The notes under the pieces were generated by a model. The model did no database searches. It saw only the letters and a program-made list of their open reading frames with translations, and was not told the DNA's origin. From assembly GCF_001898175.1 (NCBI RefSeq), contig NZ_MKTH01000004.1, forward strand, positions 62,001-126,000: DNA of 64,000 nt. Direction: 5' to 3'. The DNA comes from Cellulomonas sp. 73-92. GTDB lineage: Bacteria > Actinomycetota > Actinomycetes > Actinomycetales > Cellulomonadaceae. The translations under genes and the position numbers were made by a program. Numbering within the stretch: position 1 is the stretch's first letter; every line of letters begins with the position of its first letter. Shown here piece by piece: positions 16,767 to 25,205 of the stretch.

Positions 16767-17624
16767 ATGGCGACCGGCGCGACCGTCCGCCCGATCGCGG
16801 CGGGGGACCTTCCGGCGGTCGGGCGCTTCCTCCACCTGCACCTCAACACCCGGCTCTCGGCTGCGGAGTGGGCCGACGCGCTGCGCCCGTCGTGGTCGCC
16901 GCCGGACGAGGGCCACGGCGTCGCGCTGTGGGACGGCGACAGCCTCCTCGGCGTCTACGCGGCGTTCTACTCCGAACGGCGGATCGACGGCCGCACCGAG
17001 CGGTTCTGCAACCTGGCCGCCTGGTGCGTGCTCGACGAGCATCGCGCGCAGGGGCTGCGGCTGGTGCGCGCGATGCTGGCCCGGCCGGGTTACACGTTCA
17101 CCGACCTCTCGCCGAGCGGCAACGTCGTCGCGCTGGACGAGCGCCTCGGCTTCGTGCACCTCGACACCTCCGGCGCGCTGGTCGTCAACACGCCCCCGCT
17201 GCCCCGCCGGGGCGTGCGGCTCGTCACCGAACGGGCCGAGATCGAACGGCTGCTCCAGGGCGACGACCTGCGGATCTACCGCGACCATGCGGACGCCGCG
17301 GCCAGCCGCCACCTCGTTGTCGTGCGGGACGGCCGGGCCTGCCACGTCGTGTGGCGGCGCGTGACCCGCAAGAACCTGCCCGTGTTCGCGGCCGTGCTCC
17401 ACGTCGGCGACCGCCGGCTGTTCGGCGAGGTCGGCCGGCACGTGTACGGCCACCTGCTCGTGCGCCACGGGATCCCGTTCACGCTCGTCGAGCGGCGCAC
17501 GGTCGGGGCGCTGCCCCGAGCGGCCGTGCCGATGACCGGGCGTCCCAAGATGGTGCGGTCCTCGACCGTCGCACCCGACGAGGTCGACGACCTCTACAGC
17601 GAGCTGACCTGCGTGCCCTGGTGA
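16767..17624 (+). CDS. GNAT-like acyltransferase of the glycan locus
   Basis: The 285-residue protein starts with VRPIAAGDLPAVGRFLHLHL, the typical N-terminal strand-helix of GNAT acetyltransferases, and has a core-like segment around HRAQGLRLVRAMLARPGYTFTDLS. The second half is not assigned. No signal peptide or membrane segment is visible. It is a stand-alone gene just before an AMP-ligase/decarboxylase/ACP operon. GNAT-fold proteins also accompany such genes in exosortase-A EPS loci, so it may transfer an acyl or aminoacyl group to a sugar; this is inference. Confidence 0.6.
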   Translation: MATGATVRPIAAGDLPAVGRFLHLHLNTRLSAAEWADALRPSWSPPDEGHGVALWDGDSLLGVYAAFYSERRIDGRTERFCNLAAWCVLDEHRAQGLRLVRAMLARPGYTFTDLSPSGNVVALDERLGFVHLDTSGALVVNTPPLPRRGVRLVTERAEIERLLQGDDLRIYRDHADAAASRHLVVVRDGRACHVVWRRVTRKNLPVFAAVLHVGDRRLFGEVGRHVYGHLLVRHGIPFTLVERRTVGALPRAAVPMTGRPKMVRSSTVAPDEVDDLYSELTCVPW

Positions 17625-17722
17625 GCGGAGCGGCGGACGGCAGGCCGGAGCGCGTCGCGCGCGTGGTGGTGAAACGTCGGGTGACTTTGTCCCACGCGCC
17701 CGATATGCGCCGAATCGCCCGC

Positions 17723-17728
17723 TAGCCT
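17723..17728 (+). promoter_or_regulatory. -10 hexamer (TAGCCT) of a leaderless promoter
   Basis: TAGCCT ends six bases before the GTG at 17735, so the transcript should start at the GTG. The GGGAG abutting the GTG is too close to act as a Shine-Dalgarno site. Confidence 0.6.
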
Positions 17729-17734
17729 GCGGGA

Positions 17735-19297
17735 GTGAGGCGGAACCTGCACGCGCTGGTGGCAGAGCGCGCGACGTCCGACGGCGACCGGCCGGCCGTC
17801 ACCTACAAGTCGACGACCCTGACGTACGCCGAGCTGTGGGCGCAGGTGCGCGGCGTGGCGGGAGCCCTGGGCGGCATGGGCCTGGCGCGCGAGGACCGGG
17901 TGGCGGTCTTCCTCGAGAAGCGGATCGAGACGGTCGCGGCCATCGTCGGCACCTCCGCGGCCGGGGGCGCCTTCGTCCCCGTCAACCCGCTGCTGCGGCC
18001 GCAGCAGGTGGCCTACATCCTGCGTGACTGCGGCGTCAACGTCCTGGTGACCTCGGCGGATCGGCTGGAGATCCTGCGCGAGGAGCTCGCCGCGTGCCCC
18101 GACCTGCGGCACGTCCTGCTCGTCGAGGAGTCGCCCTCCGCCCCCGCCACCGGCGCGTGGCAGGTCCACGGCTGGCCTGCCCCGGTCACCGACGGTCCCC
18201 GGGTGTCGCAGGGCATCGACGCCGACATCGCCGCCGTGCTCTACACCTCGGGCAGCACCGGCAAGCCGAAGGGCGTCGTGCTGTCGCACCGCAACCTGCT
18301 GGTGGGCGCGGAGAGCGTCAGCGAGTACCTGCACAACACGCGCGACGACGTCTTCCTGGCCGTGCTGCCGCTGAGCTTCGATGCCGGCCTGAGCCAGATG
18401 ACCACGGCCTTCGCCGTCGGCGCGCACGTCGTGCTCATGAACTACCTGCTGCCGCGTGACGTGCCGCGGATGTGCGCCCAGCACGGCGTCACCGGACTGA
18501 CGTGCGTGCCGCCGCTGTGGATCCAGATCGCCGACGTGGCGTGGCCTCCCGAGGCGACCGCGCGCCTGCGCTACTTCGCGAACACCGGCGGCCGGATGCC
18601 GAAGGCGCTGCTCGACAAGCTGCGCGGGCTGTTCCCCACGGCGCTGCCCTACCTGATGTACGGGCTGACCGAGGCCTTCCGCTCCACGTACCTCGACCCC
18701 GCGGAGGTCGACCGGCGGCCGGACTCCATCGGCAAGGCGATCCCCAACGCGGAGATCCTCGTGCTCCGGCCGGACGGCACCCGCTGCGCGCCGGGCGAGG
18801 AGGGCGAGCTCGTGCACCGGGGCGCGCTGGTGGCGCAGGGCTACTGGGGCGACCCGGAGCGGACCGCGGAGCGCTTCCGCCCCGTGCCCGGTCCCTACGA
18901 CGCGTGGCGCGTGCCTGAGATGGCGGTGTGGTCCGGGGACACGGTGGTCGCGGACGAGGAGGGCTTCCTCTACTTCGTCGGCCGCCACGACGAGATGATC
19001 AAGACCTCGGGCTACCGGGTCAGCCCGGCGGAGATCGAGGAGGCGGCCTACGCCACCGGCATGGTGCGCGACGCGGTGGCCCTCGGCGTGCCGGACGCCC
19101 GGCTGGGTCAGCGGATCCTGCTCGTGGCCAGCCCCACGTCGGGCGACGGCCTGGACGTCGAGGCGCTGCTCGGCGCGATGAAGCACCAGGTGCCCGTCTA
19201 CATGCTGCCGGCCACGGTGGTCACCCGCGACGAGATCCCGCGGTCGCCGAACGGCAAGTTCGACCGGGCGTCGCTGCGGGCGGAGCTGGCCACGTGA
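17735..19297 (+). CDS. AMP-forming acyl/aminoacyl ligase, exosortase-A-associated type
   Basis: The 520-residue protein is an ANL-superfamily adenylating enzyme: P-loop TSGSTGKPKG at 171-180, YGLTEAFRSTY (motif A5), GRHDEMIKTSGYRVSPAEIEE (A8 hinge) and the catalytic Lys508 in SPNGKFDRASL (A10). It resembles the acyl-CoA ligases that accompany exosortase A in proteobacterial EPS loci (TIGR03098 type), which always sit with a PLP decarboxylase and an ACP. Both follow here with overlap. It is expected to adenylate an acid or amino acid and load it on the phosphopantetheine of the ACP at 20536. The substrate is unknown. Confidence 0.82.
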   Translation: MRRNLHALVAERATSDGDRPAVTYKSTTLTYAELWAQVRGVAGALGGMGLAREDRVAVFLEKRIETVAAIVGTSAAGGAFVPVNPLLRPQQVAYILRDCGVNVLVTSADRLEILREELAACPDLRHVLLVEESPSAPATGAWQVHGWPAPVTDGPRVSQGIDADIAAVLYTSGSTGKPKGVVLSHRNLLVGAESVSEYLHNTRDDVFLAVLPLSFDAGLSQMTTAFAVGAHVVLMNYLLPRDVPRMCAQHGVTGLTCVPPLWIQIADVAWPPEATARLRYFANTGGRMPKALLDKLRGLFPTALPYLMYGLTEAFRSTYLDPAEVDRRPDSIGKAIPNAEILVLRPDGTRCAPGEEGELVHRGALVAQGYWGDPERTAERFRPVPGPYDAWRVPEMAVWSGDTVVADEEGFLYFVGRHDEMIKTSGYRVSPAEIEEAAYATGMVRDAVALGVPDARLGQRILLVASPTSGDGLDVEALLGAMKHQVPVYMLPATVVTRDEIPRSPNGKFDRASLRAELAT

Positions 19298-20520
19298 GCG
19301 GCGCCGGCGCGGTGCCCGCGTTCCCGGTCGCCGGCGGGCAGCTCGTCGTCGGCGGGGTGCCCCTGGACCGCCTTGCCGCGCGGGTCGGCTCGACGCCGTT
19401 CTTCGCCTACGACCGCGACGCGATCACGCGCCGCGTCGACCGCGTGCGCGCGGCGCTCGGCGGGCGGATCGCCCTGAAGTACGCCGTCAAGGCCAACCCG
19501 ATGCCGGCGGTGGTGCAGCACCTGGCCGGCCTCGTCGACGCGCTCGACGTCGCGTCCTCCGGCGAGATGCAGACGGCGCTGGACACCCCGATGCCAGCCG
19601 CGCGGATCAGCTTCGCCGGCCCGGGCAAGACGGACGACGAGCTGACCCGCGCCGTCGCCGCCGGCGTGCTCGTCGAGGTCGAGTCGGCGGGTGAGGCGCG
19701 GCGCCTCGTGGCGGCCGGAGAGAGGATCGGCATCGGGCCGCGGGTGGCCGTGCGCGTCAACCCGGACTTCCAGGTCAAGGGGTCCGGGATGCGGATGGGC
19801 GGCGGGCCGCAGCAGTTCGGCGTCGACGCGGAGGCGGTGCCCGAGCTGCTCGGGTGGCTGGCCGCGGCGGGGGTCGAGGTCGAGGGTTTCCACGTCTTCG
19901 CGGGGTCGCAGAACCTCAGCGCCGACATCCTGCGCGAGGCCGAGACCCGCACCGTCGACCTCGTGCTGTCCCTCGCCCGCCACACGCCGACGCCCGTGCG
20001 CTACGTCAACCTCGGGGGCGGCTTCGGCATCCCCTACTTCGAGAAGGACTCCCCGCTCGACGTGGAGGCCGTGGGTGGGCACCTCGCCGGGCTTGTCGCC
20101 GAACGCCTCGACCCCGAGCTTCCCGGCGCCGAGGTCGTCGTCGAGCTCGGCCGCTACCTCGTCGGGGAGGCCGGTGTGTACGTCACGCGGGTCGTCGACC
20201 GGAAGGTGTCGCGGGGTCGCACCTACCTCGTCGTCGACGGCGGCATGCACCACCAGCTCGCGGCGTCCGGCAACTTCGGCCAGGTGATCCGGCGGAACTA
20301 CCCGATCGCCGTGGGCTCGCGGATGGGTGCCCCGGCCGACGAGCGGGCGACGGTCGTCGGCTGCCTGTGCACGCCGCTCGACCTCCTCGGCGACGACGTC
20401 GACCTGCCCCGCGCGGACGTCGGCGATCTCCTCGTGCTGTTCCAGGCCGGGGCCTACGGCCTGACGGCCAGCCCCACGGCGTTCCTCGGGCATCCGCAGC
20501 CCGCGGAAGCCCTCGTCTGA
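19294..20520 (+). CDS. PLP-dependent decarboxylase, DapDC/ornithine-type, exosortase-A-associated class
   Basis: The 408-residue protein starts at a GTG in a GTGA overlap with the ligase. It is an alanine-racemase-fold (type III) decarboxylase: PLP lysine Lys66 in YAVKANPMP, HVFAGSQNLSAD, the Gly-rich phosphate loop NLGGGFGIPYF, ELGRYLVG, and the cross-subunit Cys motif GCLCTPLDLL in place of the GPxCESGD seen in lysine-biosynthetic DapDC. That variant matches the exosortase-associated decarboxylases (TIGR03099 type). It likely decarboxylates an amino acid, possibly one held on the neighbouring ACP, to give an amine for glycan decoration. Confidence 0.82.
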   Translation: MSGAGAVPAFPVAGGQLVVGGVPLDRLAARVGSTPFFAYDRDAITRRVDRVRAALGGRIALKYAVKANPMPAVVQHLAGLVDALDVASSGEMQTALDTPMPAARISFAGPGKTDDELTRAVAAGVLVEVESAGEARRLVAAGERIGIGPRVAVRVNPDFQVKGSGMRMGGGPQQFGVDAEAVPELLGWLAAAGVEVEGFHVFAGSQNLSADILREAETRTVDLVLSLARHTPTPVRYVNLGGGFGIPYFEKDSPLDVEAVGGHLAGLVAERLDPELPGAEVVVELGRYLVGEAGVYVTRVVDRKVSRGRTYLVVDGGMHHQLAASGNFGQVIRRNYPIAVGSRMGAPADERATVVGCLCTPLDLLGDDVDLPRADVGDLLVLFQAGAYGLTASPTAFLGHPQPAEALV

Positions 20521-20535
20521 CACGGGAGGCACCTC

Positions 20536-20805
20536 ATGGCTCTGGATCCGGCGATCCTCGCCGACGTCACGGCCGTCATCGTCCGCACCTTGGGCATCGA
20601 GGACCGTGCGGCGACGCTCACCGCCGCGACGCCGCTCTTCGGCGCGATGCCCGAGCTCGACTCGCTCGCCGTCCTCGAGCTCGTCACGCAGCTCGAGGCT
20701 CGGTTCGGGATCGCCATCGACGACGAGGACATCACCGGCGAGGTCTTCGAGACCGTCGGCTCGCTGGCGCAGTACGTCCAGCAGTCGGTCGCGGCCAAGG
20801 GCTGA
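20536..20805 (+). CDS. Acyl carrier protein (first ACP of the locus)
   Basis: The 89-residue acidic protein has the phosphopantetheine site Asp42-Ser43-Leu (LDSLAVLELV). An excellent ribosome-binding site, GGGAGG, lies six bases before the ATG. The helix II region (DSLAVLELVTQLE) and the closing VGSLAQYVQ fit type II ACPs. It follows the ligase and decarboxylase and is most likely the carrier they act on, rather than the fatty-acid synthase ACP. Confidence 0.88.
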   Translation: MALDPAILADVTAVIVRTLGIEDRAATLTAATPLFGAMPELDSLAVLELVTQLEARFGIAIDDEDITGEVFETVGSLAQYVQQSVAAKG

Positions 20806-20807
20806 GG

Positions 20808-22118
20808 ATGGCGCGCCCGCCGCGGGTCCTCATCATCGTGCAGAACCTTCCGGTGCCCCTCGACCGGAGGGTCTGGCTGGAGTGCCAGGCGCTGACGGCG
20901 GCCGGGTACCGGGTCTCCGTCATCTGCCCGCGCGGACCGGAGGACTCGTCGCGCGAGCTGCTCGACGGGGTCGCGATCTACCGGTACCGGCCGGCGCCCG
21001 AGGCGCGCGGAGTGCTGGGCTTCGTGGTCGAGTTCGTCTACTCGTGGCTCCGGACGGCTGCGCTCTCGCTCGTCGTGCGCCGCGAGCGCGGCTTCGACGT
21101 CATCCAGGCGTGCAACCCACCCGACACCTACTGGCTGCTCGCGCTGCTCTGGCGGGTGGCGGGCGTGCGGTTCGTCTTCGACCACCACGACCTCAACCCG
21201 GAGCTGTTCCGTTCGCGGTTCGGCGAGCCGCGGTCGGCAGCGGCCCGGCTGCAGTACCGCGGGCTGCTGTGGCTCGAGCGCCGGACGTTCCGGACGGCGG
21301 ACCGGGTCATCTCGACCAACGAGTCGTACCGGCGGGTAGCGCTCGAGCGCGGCGGCGTGCCGCGGGCACACACGGAGGTGGTGCGCAGCGGCCCGGACAC
21401 GAGCCGGATGCGCCCGATCGTCGTCCCGCCGGCGGAGCGCCACGTCCTGGCCTACCTCGGGATCATGGGGCCGCAGGACGACGTGCACGTCGTCCTCGAG
21501 GTGATGGACGAGCTGGTGCACCGCCGCGGTCGGACCGATGTGCGGGCCGTCCTCATGGGGTTCGGCGACACCCTCGAGGTGCTGCGGGCGCGGTGCACCG
21601 CGATGGGTCTGGACGAGGTCGCGACCTTCACCGGCCGCGTGGGGCCGCGCGAGATCGGCGAGCAGCTGTCCGCGGCGAGCCTCGGCCTGGGTCCGGATCG
21701 CAAGACGCCCCTGAACGACGTGTCGACCATGAACAAGACGATGGAGTACATGGCCTACGCCGTGCCGGCCGTCTCGTTCGACCTGGTGGAGTCGCAGTAC
21801 TCGGCGGGGGACACGGGGGTGTTCGTGCGCTCGGGGGACGTCGGCGCGCTCGCGGACGCGGTGGAGGCCCTCCTGGACGACCCTGAGCGACGGGTGGCCC
21901 TCTCGCTCGCGGCGCGGAGGCGTGTGGAGGACGAGCTCGACTGGCGTCCGCAGCGTGCTCGCTACGTCGGCGTGTACGACGGGCTCTTCGCACGGCGGTC
22001 CCCGGTGCCCGAGCCCGCGCCGCCGGCGGCGAGCGACGCGTGGGGCCGGCCCTACGTCGACCTCGGCACCCCGGGAGCGCTCGAGGCGTTCGTCAGGTCG
22101 CGGGGGCCCCGGGGCTGA
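20808..22118 (+). CDS. Glycosyltransferase family 4 protein
   Basis: The 436-residue protein starts at an ATG two bases after the ACP stop. VLIIVQNLPVPLDRRVWLECQAL at the N-terminus is the signature opening of GT4 enzymes common in EPS loci; a donor domain follows with YLGIMGPQDDVHVVLEVMDEL and a tail region PLNDVSTMNKTMEYMAYAVPAVSFDL equivalent to the EX7E segment. Its last 26 bases overlap the convergent polymerase gene. Being in the ligase/decarboxylase/ACP operon, it may add the sugar that receives the ACP-borne group. Confidence 0.85.
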   Translation: MARPPRVLIIVQNLPVPLDRRVWLECQALTAAGYRVSVICPRGPEDSSRELLDGVAIYRYRPAPEARGVLGFVVEFVYSWLRTAALSLVVRRERGFDVIQACNPPDTYWLLALLWRVAGVRFVFDHHDLNPELFRSRFGEPRSAAARLQYRGLLWLERRTFRTADRVISTNESYRRVALERGGVPRAHTEVVRSGPDTSRMRPIVVPPAERHVLAYLGIMGPQDDVHVVLEVMDELVHRRGRTDVRAVLMGFGDTLEVLRARCTAMGLDEVATFTGRVGPREIGEQLSAASLGLGPDRKTPLNDVSTMNKTMEYMAYAVPAVSFDLVESQYSAGDTGVFVRSGDVGALADAVEALLDDPERRVALSLAARRRVEDELDWRPQRARYVGVYDGLFARRSPVPEPAPPAASDAWGRPYVDLGTPGALEAFVRSRGPRG

Positions 22119-23508
22119 GGGTGTCGTTCGCCAGCGACGGGCTGCGCTGCGCAGGGACTGTCGGGCCGACGCTCGTCTCAACGGTCCGCGCGGGCAGGGC
22201 TGCAGCGACACGGCCCCAGGATTCCTCGGGAACCGGGCTGCGACCTCGCTGGTTGACGTAGGCCCCCGCGATCCCCAGCAGGAGGAACAGCGTCCCCATC
22301 GTCATCGGGAACCCGAAGCCGTCAAAGAACGCGATGGACGCCGAGCCCGCGGCGATGCTCGCAGCCAGGGCGAGCGCTCGGTCTCGCGACCGCTCGTCAG
22401 CCCAGAAGCGCCGGCGCCGGAACAGCAGCACGATCGCCGTCACGAGGATCCCGGCGAATGCGGCGGTACCGACGATCCCGACGCTGACCAGCAGTCCGAG
22501 GTACTCGTTGTCGAAGATGCGGTACTTGGGCAGGAAGGTGCCGAGCCCGCGACCGAACACAGGCCAGCGCGCGAAGAACTGACTCGCCAGCGCGTAGCTG
22601 TCGGTGCGGGAGGCGATGCTCGGGTCGTCCTGCGCCGTGACGAACATGCTGCGAACGGACCGGTACAGCGGCGGCAGCAGCAGGCCCATGAGGATCGCGC
22701 CGACGATCGCGAGGGGACCTGCGGTCCAGCGGAGCCTGTTCGGCCACCCGATCATCAGCACGACGAAGACGATCGCGATGGCGACGTACGCCGAACGCGA
22801 GCCCGAGAGCGCAAGAGCTGCGAAGACCGTCAGGACGGGAAACCACCGGCGGAACCGGCCGATGTCTCGCTGGTGCAGCGCGCAGTGGAGCGCGATGGGG
22901 AAGAGCATGGTCAGCAGCGCGCCGAGCTCGATCGGGCTGGTGGCGGTGCCGGAGATGCGGACCAGGCCGTTGCGGAACGCAACGTCCGCAACGCCGTTCG
23001 CCCGCAGTCCTGGGATGGAGAGGCGGTCGACGATCAGCTGCTTCGTGACGTACTGGGCCAGCCCCAACGTGGCCATGAGGCCGCCCGCCATGCTGAAGCG
23101 CCGGAGGATCGTGTCGATGTCGCGCAGGTGTACCAGGCCGTCATGGGCCACCAGGAGCACGCCAGCCATCGACAGGCAGGTGATGAGCGCAACGTCCGCC
23201 TGGCTGATTTCGTCCGGTTCGATGGGCCTGGTCATCGCCAGGGTGAAGCTGATGCCTACGCAGACGAGGAAGCACGCCAACGCGAACCGTATGGGTCGGC
23301 GCGCGCCTGGTTCATTCGTCGTGCGCCAGAGCTGGGCGAGGAACCATGCGAACGCGCAGAACAGCCCAAAGACCAACGATGGCGCCCCCGCGCTCCCGAG
23401 AGGGGCGAAGACGAGCCGGGTGGGGATGCCGAGCAGCAAGATGACGTAGACCGTGAGCAGGGCGACGACCCCCACCTGACGTGCGACATCCGAGTGCGGC
23501 GCCGACAC
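22093..23508 (-). CDS. Wzy/WaaL-like O-antigen polymerase or ligase
   Basis: The 471-residue protein starts at a GTG (23508) and has about 11-12 hydrophobic segments with a large extracytoplasmic loop around TSPIELGALLTMLFPIAL and FARWPVFGRGLGTFLPKY. The GRGLGTF motif is typical of the O-antigen ligase/polymerase (PF04932) family. It would polymerise flipped repeat units at the outer face of the membrane. It ends inside the convergent GT4 gene and lies nine bases after the Wzz-like gene, in the same leftward operon. Confidence 0.84.
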   Translation of the reverse strand: MSAPHSDVARQVGVVALLTVYVILLLGIPTRLVFAPLGSAGAPSLVFGLFCAFAWFLAQLWRTTNEPGARRPIRFALACFLVCVGISFTLAMTRPIEPDEISQADVALITCLSMAGVLLVAHDGLVHLRDIDTILRRFSMAGGLMATLGLAQYVTKQLIVDRLSIPGLRANGVADVAFRNGLVRISGTATSPIELGALLTMLFPIALHCALHQRDIGRFRRWFPVLTVFAALALSGSRSAYVAIAIVFVVLMIGWPNRLRWTAGPLAIVGAILMGLLLPPLYRSVRSMFVTAQDDPSIASRTDSYALASQFFARWPVFGRGLGTFLPKYRIFDNEYLGLLVSVGIVGTAAFAGILVTAIVLLFRRRRFWADERSRDRALALAASIAAGSASIAFFDGFGFPMTMGTLFLLLGIAGAYVNQRGRSPVPEESWGRVAAALPARTVETSVGPTVPAQRSPSLANDTLSPGAPAT

Positions 23509-23517
23509 GAGGCTGGC

Positions 23518-24270
23518 CTACCGGTGAGGGGCGGCGGGCCGCCCGGCCCAGTCGGGCGGGAAGCCTGGGGCGGCCTCGCCGGCTTGACGAGGCGCTGGCC
23601 TGAGGGTGATCGGGAGAGTGTCGCGAACCTCACCATCCCCCTGCGGCTCGTCTGTGCCCTTCGACCGGCGGGCTGATCGGCGCGCTATCAAGCTGTCGAA
23701 CGCAACCGCTCCGATGAGAGTCAGGGCCAATCCGACGCCTGCGGCGAGAATCGCGACGCGCATCGTCGTGCCCTTCACCTTGGTGGCATGCGTGTCCACG
23801 CTCAGCGGCGCCGAGCGAACGCGTGACGCGGCTGGCGCGTCCACACCGTCCTGGAGAGTGTTCAGCGCCTGAGGCAGCATCGCGAGCGCGCCCTGCAAGG
23901 CCGTAAGCGCCCCGTCGGCTGTCGGGGCGTCGACGGTGAAATCGACGAGGGGTCCGCGACCGAGCGTGTCCACGGTGGCGGTGTACGTCGCACCTGGGTA
24001 CATCTCGCCGAAGCGTCGGTGAAGGTCGCTTCCGCCGAGGTACGCCACGGCGAGCGACGTCGGCTGGTCGAGGCCCCCGAGCTGAAGGAGCGGGTTGGCG
24101 CCGGCCTGCAGGGACTGTTGTGACGGCAACAGCACGACGCTGGCGGTTGCGCTGTACGTCGGGGGCACGAGATACAGCGCTGCAGCGACGAGACCGGCGG
24201 TCACGAGCAGCCCGCCGAGCGCGAGGTACCAACGCCGCAGGAGCGACGCGATGACGGCCGTGAAGTCCAT
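23518..24270 (-). CDS. Wzz-like polysaccharide chain-length determinant
   Basis: The 250-residue protein has a TM helix at about residues 16-36, an extracytoplasmic domain with PPTYSATASVVLLPSQQSLQAGANPLLQLGGL, and a second TM at about 172-194, followed by a basic/Pro-rich cytoplasmic tail. This two-TM layout fits the Wzz/YveK co-polymerase family, which sets polymer length with Wzy. No BY-kinase domain is fused and none is seen nearby. It is co-transcribed with the polymerase gene. Confidence 0.78.
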   Translation of the reverse strand: MDFTAVIASLLRRWYLALGGLLVTAGLVAAALYLVPPTYSATASVVLLPSQQSLQAGANPLLQLGGLDQPTSLAVAYLGGSDLHRRFGEMYPGATYTATVDTLGRGPLVDFTVDAPTADGALTALQGALAMLPQALNTLQDGVDAPAASRVRSAPLSVDTHATKVKGTTMRVAILAAGVGLALTLIGAVAFDSLIARRSARRSKGTDEPQGDGEVRDTLPITLRPAPRQAGEAAPGFPPDWAGRPAAPHR

Positions 24271-24406
24271 GGCTCCCTGCCAGATCCGGAGGCGCTGAGG
24301 CCCTTCGGTCCCCGACGCCGATCGGCGACGCAGCAGCAGGCTATCCGCCCGTTCAACACCAGTTGCCCGAGACCACCGGAATTCGCCCGTTTCGTCACCC
24401 TTTCCA

Positions 24407-24420
24407 CCCGTCTGGACGGG
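24407..24420. promoter_or_regulatory. Perfect palindrome between the divergent Wzz-like genes
   Basis: CCCGTC-TG-GACGGG is a perfect 6-bp inverted repeat placed 45 bases before the rightward gene and 136 bases before the leftward one. It could be an operator controlling both. A second TTCGCCCGTTTCG element lies just upstream. Confidence 0.35.
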
Positions 24421-24464
24421 GATCGGGCGCTATCCGGATGGGACGATCGGTGCGGGAGGTCGCG

Positions 24465-25184
24465 ATGGGCATCTGGGACGTGCTGCAGGCGCTGGTGCGG
24501 CGCTGGTACGTCGTGCTCCCGGTGGCGCTCCTCGCGCTCGGCGCGAGCTACGGAGTCAAGGAGAAGCCGGGCGTCTACTGGTCCCGCGCAGAAGTGACCT
24601 TCCTTGCCCCGTCGAGCACGACGAACCCGAACGCACTCACGACCCAGTCGACCGATCTCGTGGTCACGGCCAGCCTGGTCGCCAAGCACATCAACGGCAA
24701 CCTCACCTGGAACAAGCTCTCCGACCCGGCGGCAACGATCCTCGGCGAGGGCGTGTACGACGGCTGGGCCGTCCGCGTGCCCGATTACGGCGGTCAGTGG
24801 ACCCGGTACTACGCACGCCAGGTCCTCGACGTGCAGGTGAGTGGTCCGACAGAGGCGGACGTTCGGGAGCGCCAAACGGAACTGCTGGCGCGCATCGACA
24901 GCGAGCTCGCCGACATACAGCAGGGCGTCGCCCAGGTCGACCGCATCACGGCGACCGTGGTTCCCAACCCGCCGAACGTCTTCTACTTCCCGGGCAGCCG
25001 GAGCCGCGCTCTCGCCATGATCTGGGTGCTGGCGGTCGCGGCGGCCGTGACCGCCGCGGTCGAACTCGAGAGGCGCCGCGTTCGGGCCTCGCGGGCAGGG
25101 ACGTCGTCGCCCGAGTCCGTGCGGCTGGTTCCGACGGCAGCTGCGCATGGCTCGGCGCGGCCCGCGCGGTCCGACGAGACATGA
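24465..25184 (+). CDS. Second Wzz-like chain-length protein
   Basis: The 239-residue protein starts at the ATG five bases after GGGAGG; more upstream in-frame ATGs lack such a site. MGIWDVLQALVRRWYVVLPVALL mirrors the N-terminus of the divergent protein at 23518-24270 (a short helix, RRWY, then TM). An extracytoplasmic domain follows, then a second TM at about 180-200 and a basic tail. It is probably a paralogous co-polymerase acting on the same or a second polymer. Confidence 0.75.
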   Translation: MGIWDVLQALVRRWYVVLPVALLALGASYGVKEKPGVYWSRAEVTFLAPSSTTNPNALTTQSTDLVVTASLVAKHINGNLTWNKLSDPAATILGEGVYDGWAVRVPDYGGQWTRYYARQVLDVQVSGPTEADVRERQTELLARIDSELADIQQGVAQVDRITATVVPNPPNVFYFPGSRSRALAMIWVLAVAAAVTAAVELERRRVRASRAGTSSPESVRLVPTAAAHGSARPARSDET

Positions 25185-25205
25185 CGCGCCGCGGCTGTTA
25201 GTCGG

